Shown one piece after another: positions 14,111 through 17,595 of a DNA stretch of 17,595 nucleotides. Made by a program: the position numbers and the translations under genes. Each line of letters begins with the position of its first letter. The stretch's first letter is position 1. Below the pieces are notes generated by a model. It saw only the letters and a program-made list of their open reading frames with translations. It was not told the origin of the DNA and made no database searches. Source of the stretch: Patescibacteria group bacterium (GTDB lineage: Bacteria > Patescibacteriota > WWE3 > UBA101185 > UBA10185); assembly GCA_022710505.1 (NCBI GenBank), contig JAKLGS010000009.1:1-17595 (forward strand), given 5' to 3'.

Positions 14111-15949
14111 ATGAATAAAAGATTTAATAGAATACTATTTACACTTATTCTTTTTATTTTTAGTAACTCTTTATTAAAATCAACAGTATTCGCAGAAAAA
14201 ATTGATTCATTTAACTCCAACATCGAAATAAATAAAGATGGTACTGTTACTATAGAGGAAAAAATAAAATACGATTTTGAAAATTCACAAAAGCACGGTT
14301 TAGTCAGAAATTTAGATTTTAAAACTAAGAACGAAGATGGTAAGACCTACATTACACAGATTTCAATAGTAAGCATAACTGATGATGTGGGGCACGAATA
14401 TAACTATTCAAAATCTAAAATTGGTGATTACATAGAGTTAAAAATAGGTGACGCTGATAAACTCATTACAGGTAAGAAAACTTATGTAATTAAATATAAT
14501 ATCAGCGGTGCCTTAAGATATTTTACAGATCACGATGAGTTTTATTGGAATTTATTAGGATTTGATTGGAATGTACCTATATTAAAATTTTCATCATCAA
14601 TCACCCTCCCGACAAATACTATAGATTCTGAATTAAAATATTTATGTTATGAGGGTTACGTTGGGAGTACATCACAGACATGTTCAATAAATAATACCAA
14701 TGGAAAAATTAATGTAACTTCAAGTAAGTTATTGAACCCATCTGAAAATATTACAGTAGCAATTTCATTTCCTAAAAATATTGTAGCTGTTCTGGAACCT
14801 AAAGAAGATAAACCCTCAATATTTTTAAGAGCTTTTCAAGTATTATTAGGATTGGGAGCATCTGTGTGGTATGTTTTCTTTCCAGTAAAGTATTTATACG
14901 ACAGTATAAAAGAATCAAATAATTTAAAAAGAAATCAAAGAATAGTATCTGCATGGTTCGAGCCTCCTAAATATGACGATGGAGTATTTTTCTCACCTGC
15001 AGAAACAGGATTTATTGTTGATAACAAAATAGACCACCGGGAACTAACTGCTACAATTATCCATTTAGCTCAAAGAGGCTTTTTAAAAATTAAGGAAAAC
15101 GAGAATAAACACTACAGCTTTATACGTCTAAAGGACGTTGAGTCATCTGAGTTAAGGAATTTCGAAAAAGGGATTATGGAAGCGTTATTTAGGGATGGCA
15201 TAGACATATCAAGTTTAGATCAGGCACAAATAGATAAATTAGAAATTCAGCTATCGAATTTAAAGAAATTGAACAAGATTATAAAAATTCCTTACTTCAC
15301 CGAAATACAAAATCAACTTGATAGGGTAAACCAAGGTGACCGAATAGAAGTAACAGATAAGGAGTTAAAAAGGTCCAAAACGTTATTTTCCAAGATAGCA
15401 AAATTTAATAAGACGGTTGAGGAGGAGGTTGTAAATAGGGAGATGTATAATAGTAAACCCACAAATGATATTGCCAGAAATATAACATTTATTGGGTTAG
15501 GATTAACGACTATGAATTTACCTTTAGTATTGGTAAGTATTATTTTTGGAAAGAAAAATATAAAAAGAACTGAAAAAGGAATTGAAAAATATTCTGAAGC
15601 GATTTCTTTATTTAATTTTTTAAAATCACAGGACGAACAGGTTAATTTTCAATCAAAAAATCAAATGTTTTTTGAAAAATTATTACCTTATGCCGCAGCT
15701 TTTGGAGTTGAAAAAATATGGGCAGAAAGATTCAAAGATATTACTTTAGTGAAACCTGATTGGTACGAAGGAGACAATTATACAAGTAGCGGGTTTGTTG
15801 CACCTCTTACACATAGTATTGGTGGTTCTATGAAATCTGCTTACAGTTCGGGTATGTCTTCAACAAGATCTTCTTCAGGTTTTTCATCCGGATTTTCAGG
15901 GGGTTCTTCGGGAGGTGGGGGAGGTGGCGGTGGCGGAGGTAGCTGGTAA
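14111..15949 (+). CDS. DUF2207 predicted membrane protein with Gly-rich tail
   Basis: A 612-aa envelope protein. The N terminus is a signal peptide (about 1-28, ending TVFA before EKID). Then comes an extracellular DUF2207 domain (about 30-230; NIEINKDGTVTIEEKIKYDF and HGLVRNLDF are typical), a membrane segment near 236-262, and the cytoplasmic family block FEPPKYDDGVFFSPAETGF...LTATIIHLAQRGFLKI. A second hydrophobic hairpin is near 456-478, and the C terminus is a Ser/Gly tail ending in ten Gly and SW, as often seen in this family. The function is unknown. I place the start at ATG 14111. A longer version from GTG 14072 would lie inside the tRNA-Leu gene and lacks support. There is no ribosome site before 14111; the gene is most likely co-transcribed with the tRNA and freed by tRNA 3' processing. 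Confidence 0.85.
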   Translation: MNKRFNRILFTLILFIFSNSLLKSTVFAEKIDSFNSNIEINKDGTVTIEEKIKYDFENSQKHGLVRNLDFKTKNEDGKTYITQISIVSITDDVGHEYNYSKSKIGDYIELKIGDADKLITGKKTYVIKYNISGALRYFTDHDEFYWNLLGFDWNVPILKFSSSITLPTNTIDSELKYLCYEGYVGSTSQTCSINNTNGKINVTSSKLLNPSENITVAISFPKNIVAVLEPKEDKPSIFLRAFQVLLGLGASVWYVFFPVKYLYDSIKESNNLKRNQRIVSAWFEPPKYDDGVFFSPAETGFIVDNKIDHRELTATIIHLAQRGFLKIKENENKHYSFIRLKDVESSELRNFEKGIMEALFRDGIDISSLDQAQIDKLEIQLSNLKKLNKIIKIPYFTEIQNQLDRVNQGDRIEVTDKELKRSKTLFSKIAKFNKTVEEEVVNREMYNSKPTNDIARNITFIGLGLTTMNLPLVLVSIIFGKKNIKRTEKGIEKYSEAISLFNFLKSQDEQVNFQSKNQMFFEKLLPYAAAFGVEKIWAERFKDITLVKPDWYEGDNYTSSGFVAPLTHSIGGSMKSAYSSGMSSTRSSSGFSSGFSGGSSGGGGGGGGGGSW

Positions 15950-15983
15950 GATTTACATTTTTTGTTTATAATGTTTTAGTTAC

Positions 15984-16058
15984 GCGACGGTAGTTCAGTG
16001 GTAGAATGTCTCCTTGCCAAGGAGAAGGTCGCCGGTTCGAATCCGGTCCGTCGCTCCA
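15984..16058 (+). tRNA. tRNA-Gly (anticodon GCC)
   Basis: Acceptor GCGACGG/CCGTCGC, anticodon stem TCTCC/GGAGA with loop TTGCCAA (anticodon GCC), T-arm GCCGG-TTCGAAT-CCGGT, discriminator T and encoded CCA. TATAAT at 15967-15972 lies 11 nt upstream. It is 97% identical to the next tRNA gene. Confidence 0.96.
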
Positions 16059-16135
16059 AAAAATAGTGAGTACTGTAAAAATTGGTACATTTGATAGGGT
16101 ATCAGTTTTAGGTACAAAACGATTCTTTTAATTAT

Positions 16136-16210
16136 GCGACGGTAGTTCAGTGGTAGAATGTCTCCCTTCCAAGGAGAAGGTCGCCGGTTCGAATCCGGTC
16201 CGTCGCTCCA
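16136..16210 (+). tRNA. tRNA-Gly (anticodon UCC)
   Basis: Identical to the tRNA-Gly-GCC gene 152 bp upstream except at two anticodon-loop positions: T32 to C and G34 to T (loop CTTCCAA). The 77-nt spacer has no clear promoter, so the two are probably transcribed together. Confidence 0.96.
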
Positions 16211-16264
16211 TTTTTTATATAATTATTTCCAAACATTTAAGGTATAATTGACGTGTTACATATT

Positions 16265-16338
16265 GGCCTGGTCGCCAAGTGGTAAGGCAAGGGTCTGCAA
16301 AACCCTTATCGCGGGTTCGATTCCCGCCCAGGCCTCCA
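16265..16338 (+). tRNA. tRNA-Cys (anticodon GCA)
   Basis: Acceptor GGCCTGG/CCAGGCC, anticodon stem AGGGT/ACCCT with loop CTGCAAA (anticodon GCA), T-arm GCGGG-TTCGATT-CCCGC, discriminator T and encoded CCA. TATAAT at 16243-16248 lies upstream. The 3' end from A58 is repeated exactly at 16455-16473. Confidence 0.96.
16320..16338 (+). repeat. direct repeat B, left copy (inside tRNA-Cys)
   Basis: 19 nt covering tRNA positions 58-76 including CCA, identical to 16455-16473, offset 135 bp. Confidence 0.97.
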
Positions 16339-16473
16339 ATATGAGAGAATCCCTGTAGGTTGCGAAAACTAAAAAATTATTTAGGGTTCGTCTTTCGCGA
16401 AAGCGAAAGTAAGAGGAAGCGCAGTTACGCTATAAGCGGAACGAGCAAGATCTTATTCCCGCCCAGGCCTCCA
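16339..16473 (+). mobile_element. tRNA-Cys-linked short cassette ending in a copy of the tRNA 3' end
   Basis: 116 bp without a gene (16339-16454), then the 19-nt tRNA-Cys 3' copy. A 7-bp hairpin CTTTCGC-GAAA-GCGAAAG with a GAAA tetraloop lies at 16392-16409. It is followed by AAGAGGAAGCGCAG (16411-16424) and ACGAGCAAGATCTT (16441-16454), which ends exactly at the first base of the tRNA copy. Both motifs recur (the second with one change) at the end of the Phe cassette, so the two belong to one family. Confidence 0.55.
16455..16473 (+). repeat. direct repeat B, right copy (tRNA-Cys 3' end fragment)
   Basis: An exact copy of 16320-16338. It is followed by the promoter region of tRNA-Phe (TGG plus TAGAAT, 16497-16505). 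Confidence 0.97.
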
Positions 16474-16520
16474 TATTGCTAAAAGTGTGCAATAATTGGT
16501 AGAATTTAGTGTCTAAACAT

Positions 16521-16596
16521 GGGGCGGTAGCCAAGGTGGTCAAGGCACCGGTCTGAAAAACCGGCTATGTGGGTTCGACTCCCACCCTCCCCACCA
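16521..16596 (+). tRNA. tRNA-Phe (anticodon GAA), acceptor-stem mismatch
   Basis: Anticodon stem CCGGT/ACCGG with loop CTGAAAA (anticodon GAA), T-arm GTGGG-TTCGACT-CCCAC, discriminator A and encoded CCA. The acceptor GGGGCGG/CCTCCCC pairs except for C5 against T68. The extended -10 TGG plus TAGAAT (16497-16505) lies upstream. The 3' end from A58 is repeated at 16871-16890 with the same T68. Confidence 0.92.
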
Positions 16597-16597
16597 G
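16578..16597 (+). repeat. direct repeat C, left copy (inside tRNA-Phe)
   Basis: 20 nt covering tRNA positions 58-76 plus one base, identical to 16871-16890, offset 293 bp. Confidence 0.97.
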
Positions 16598-16598
16598 G

Positions 16599-16637
16599 AA
16601 ATCTCGCGTGTGGCTTTAGGTACAGGCGAGATTTTCT
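16599..16637 (+). terminator. hairpin with T-rich tail after tRNA-Phe
   Basis: AAATCTCGC (16599-16607) pairs perfectly with GCGAGATTT (16626-16634) around an 18-nt loop, followed by TCTT. It starts 2 nt after the CCA, so it may end the tRNA transcript. It is also the left part of the cassette. Confidence 0.6.
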
Positions 16638-16724
16638 TATGGGAAGAGGTGAGGAACTAGCGAGTAGCGAATTTATGAGCGTTAAACGAGCGGCTTCGCA
16701 CATTTCAGCAAAGCGAAAATTTAT

Positions 16725-16866
16725 GAGGAAGCGCAGGAACGAAGTGACGAGCAAGCGACTATATTGCGAAGCAATACAAGAGGAAGCGCAGGAACGAAGT
16801 GACGAGCAAGCGACTATATTGCGAAGCAATACAAGAGGAAGCGCAGGAACGAAGTGACGAGCAAGC
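16725..16866 (+). repeat. 55-bp tandem repeat, 2.6 copies
   Basis: Units at 16725-16779 and 16780-16834, and a partial unit at 16835-16866, appear identical. Each full unit contains the hairpin TATTGC-GAA-GCAATA and the motif GAGGAAGCGCAG...GACGAGCAAGC. The units are contiguous without spacers, so this is not a CRISPR array. More degenerate relatives (TAGCGAATTTATGAG, AAGCGAAAATTTATGAG) precede the first unit. Confidence 0.95.
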
Positions 16867-16870
16867 TCTT

Positions 16871-16890
16871 ACTCCCACCCTCCCCACCAG
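16871..16890 (+). repeat. direct repeat C, right copy (tRNA-Phe 3' end fragment)
   Basis: An exact copy of 16578-16597, detached from any tRNA 5' part. The sequence after it returns to plain AT-rich DNA. Confidence 0.97.
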
Positions 16891-16903
16891 ACCTTTGGGA
16901 TTG

Positions 16904-16960
16904 TTGTTATAACAATATTTAAAGAATGTAAATTTTTTTTATATTTATCAATTTTACATT
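16904..16960 (+). promoter_or_regulatory. palindromes upstream of the padR gene
   Basis: TTGTTATAACAA (16904-16915) is a perfect 12-bp palindrome. AATGTAAA (16925-16932) and TTTACATT (16953-16960) are perfect 8-bp inverted arms 20 nt apart, containing the ATGT/ACAT half-sites usual for PadR proteins, although at a wider spacing than the classical 8-10 nt. They are possible distal operator sites. Confidence 0.3.
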
Positions 16961-16988
16961 TTCACACCAACTTTTTTAAACTTCTATA

Positions 16989-17024
16989 TTGTAATTATCT
17001 TAACTCTATGTAACAATGTTATAT
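16989..17024 (+). promoter_or_regulatory. padR promoter with overlapping operator candidate
   Basis: TTGTAA (16989-16994), a 16-nt spacer and TAACAA (17011-17016) form a plausible promoter. An inverted repeat ATGTAAC-aat-GTTATAT (17008-17024, one mismatch) covers the -10 and the expected start, and resembles the ATGT...ACAT sites bound by PadR proteins. Autorepression is a reasonable inference. Confidence 0.4.
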
Positions 17025-17027
17025 AGA

Positions 17028-17411
17028 ATGAAAAATCAACAGGGAAAAAAAGAGAAGAATTTTAAAATTAGTTATCCTGAACAAGGATTGCTACAACTCC
17101 TGATACTCAAATTTATCTACGGCAATCCAAGCTACGGCTATGACCTAATTAAACAGATTGCCGATATTAGTAACAACTCTATGAAAATAAAGTCAGGTAC
17201 CATGTACACAACTTTAAGAAGAATGGAAAAGTCTGGTTTTATTAAATCTGTTTGGAGGGAAGGTGATATAGGTCCTTCTAAAAGATTGTATGGGCTAACA
17301 CCACAAGGTAAAAGATACCTAAACAAAATGCTTCATAATATCAGTAGTAGAATTCCTATTGTACAAGAATTACTTAGTTTTTATAAAAAAGAATTAGATG
17401 GAAAAATTTAA
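17028..17411 (+). CDS. PadR-family transcriptional regulator
   Basis: A winged-helix repressor of about 127 aa. The PadR N-terminal domain is clear: LLQLLILKFIYGNPSYGYDLIKQIAD, then SGTMYTTLRRMEKSGFIKSVWRE as recognition helix and wing, then KRLYGLTPQGKRYL. A short C-terminal helix follows, so it belongs to the small PadR-s2 type. An ATG at 17016 would add four residues (MLYR), but it lies inside the operator-like repeat and -10 region, so I prefer 17028. No ribosome site precedes either. The 3' end overlaps the next gene by 14 nt. PadR regulators commonly control neighbouring drug or peptide exporters, which fits the ABC permease that follows. Confidence 0.9.
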   Translation: MKNQQGKKEKNFKISYPEQGLLQLLILKFIYGNPSYGYDLIKQIADISNNSMKIKSGTMYTTLRRMEKSGFIKSVWREGDIGPSKRLYGLTPQGKRYLNKMLHNISSRIPIVQELLSFYKKELDGKI

Positions 17412-17595
17412 AACAGCGTTTTTTCTCGCTTACAAAGCAATAGTCAAGGGTAATATTGGTACAACAACTTTAACCATATCAGTTATGGTATTAGCTTTTG
17501 TAAACCTTTTATTTTTATCCTCAATTTTACTTGGGCTTGTTAACACTATGAACAGACAGGGTGTAAATAATCTCTATGCAAACATCGTAATTGAA
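17398..17595 (+). CDS. FtsX/MacB-type ABC permease, 3'-truncated by the window edge
   Basis: The frame opens at ATG 17398, inside the end of padR (14-nt overlap), and is still open at the last base: 66 codons with no stop. The start MEKFKTAFFLAYKAIVKGN followed by a long hydrophobic helix (about residues 20-50, TTTLTISVMVLAFVNLLFLSSILLGL) is the usual N terminus of FtsX/MacB permeases. The following residues (NTMNRQGVNNLYANIVIE) match the beginning of the extracellular domain. It is probably the first structural gene of a second, PadR-controlled export system, with the ATPase expected downstream of the window. Confidence 0.75.
   Translation, partial: MEKFKTAFFLAYKAIVKGNIGTTTLTISVMVLAFVNLLFLSSILLGLVNTMNRQGVNNLYANIVIE

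Larger units (their letters stand above)
16598..16890 (+). mobile_element. tRNA-Phe-linked cassette with tandem repeats, ending in a copy of the tRNA 3' end
   Basis: 273 bp (16598-16870) plus a 20-nt copy of the tRNA-Phe 3' end. It begins with a stable hairpin (16599-16634). A region of degenerate GCGAA/GCAAG motifs follows, then a 55-bp tandem repeat (16725-16866), and it ends in ACGAGCAAGCTCTT, the right-end motif shared with the Cys cassette. Two overlapping frames (16567-16857 plus, 16506-16829 minus) run through tRNA and repeats; I regard both as spurious because the repeat unit is not a multiple of three. Confidence 0.55.

Noticed and set aside
16506..16857. Frames on both strands through tRNA-Phe and the repeats (96 and 107 codons)
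   Set aside because: Both cross a tRNA gene and a 55-bp repeat that changes frame at each unit. The low-complexity translation is a by-product of GCGAA/GCAAG repeats.
16725..16866. CRISPR array
   Set aside because: The units are adjacent with no unique spacers, and no cas gene is present.

Overview
The window reads as a piece of an AT-rich bacterial genome, most likely a Candidate Phyla Radiation (Patescibacteria) lineage such as Dojkabacteria or Katanobacteria. The clade is an inference from protein style: a compact CPR-like LeuRS, a CPR-style HAD/DUF2207/DUF4430 complement, Lys-rich mini-proteins and very short intergenic gaps. No 16S or marker phylogeny is available here. UGA is used as a stop (rsmI and the HlyD-like gene end in TGA), so the Gracilibacteria/Absconditabacteria code 25 is not in use. 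All eight tRNAs encode their CCA.

Layout. 1-500: 3' part of a SIMPL (DUF541) protein. 500-856: gene-free but structured; it looks like a minus-strand small RNA gene with its own promoter, a pseudoknot and a terminator. 857-3346 (-): leuS, divergent from rpmG (L33). 3706-8090 (+): rsmI, a HelD-like helicase and a GT39-like membrane glycosyltransferase, tightly packed. 8087-8464 (-): DgkA-type lipid kinase, divergent from a MacA/MacB-like export operon (8485-11409: HlyD-type adaptor, ATPase, FtsX/MacB permease). 11419-11853 (-): membrane-anchored DUF4430 protein.

11900-16890 is the accessory-looking part: eight tRNA genes (Arg-UCG, Lys-CUU, Leu-CAG, Leu-GAG, Gly-GCC, Gly-UCC, Cys-GCA, Phe-GAA) interleaved with tiny proteins (58-aa very acidic, 22-aa Lys-rich, 50-aa Cys-containing), a HAD phosphatase and a large DUF2207 membrane protein. 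The window ends with a PadR regulator overlapping the start of an ABC permease.

Most striking observation: three of the eight tRNA genes (Leu-CAG, Cys-GCA, Phe-GAA) are each followed by a short non-coding cassette (about 115-275 bp, hairpin-rich, richer in GC than the surroundings) that ends in a second, exact copy of that tRNA's own 3' end. The copy covers the stretch from the T-loop to CCA, 19-23 nt. Two of the cassettes (Cys, Phe) share the same right-end sequence directly before the tRNA copy, and the Phe cassette carries a 55-bp tandem repeat. This looks like a family of tiny non-autonomous elements targeting tRNA 3' ends, with the copied end customised to each target. No recombinase or reverse transcriptase is visible in the window.

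Other points: several genes have a -10 box so close to the ATG that their mRNAs should be leaderless or nearly so (dgkA, DUF4430, HAD). The DUF2207 gene starts 9 nt after a tRNA 3' end. The acidic-protein operon has an operator-like palindrome on its -35 and a possible 20-codon leader peptide whose stop lies in the loop of a hairpin.
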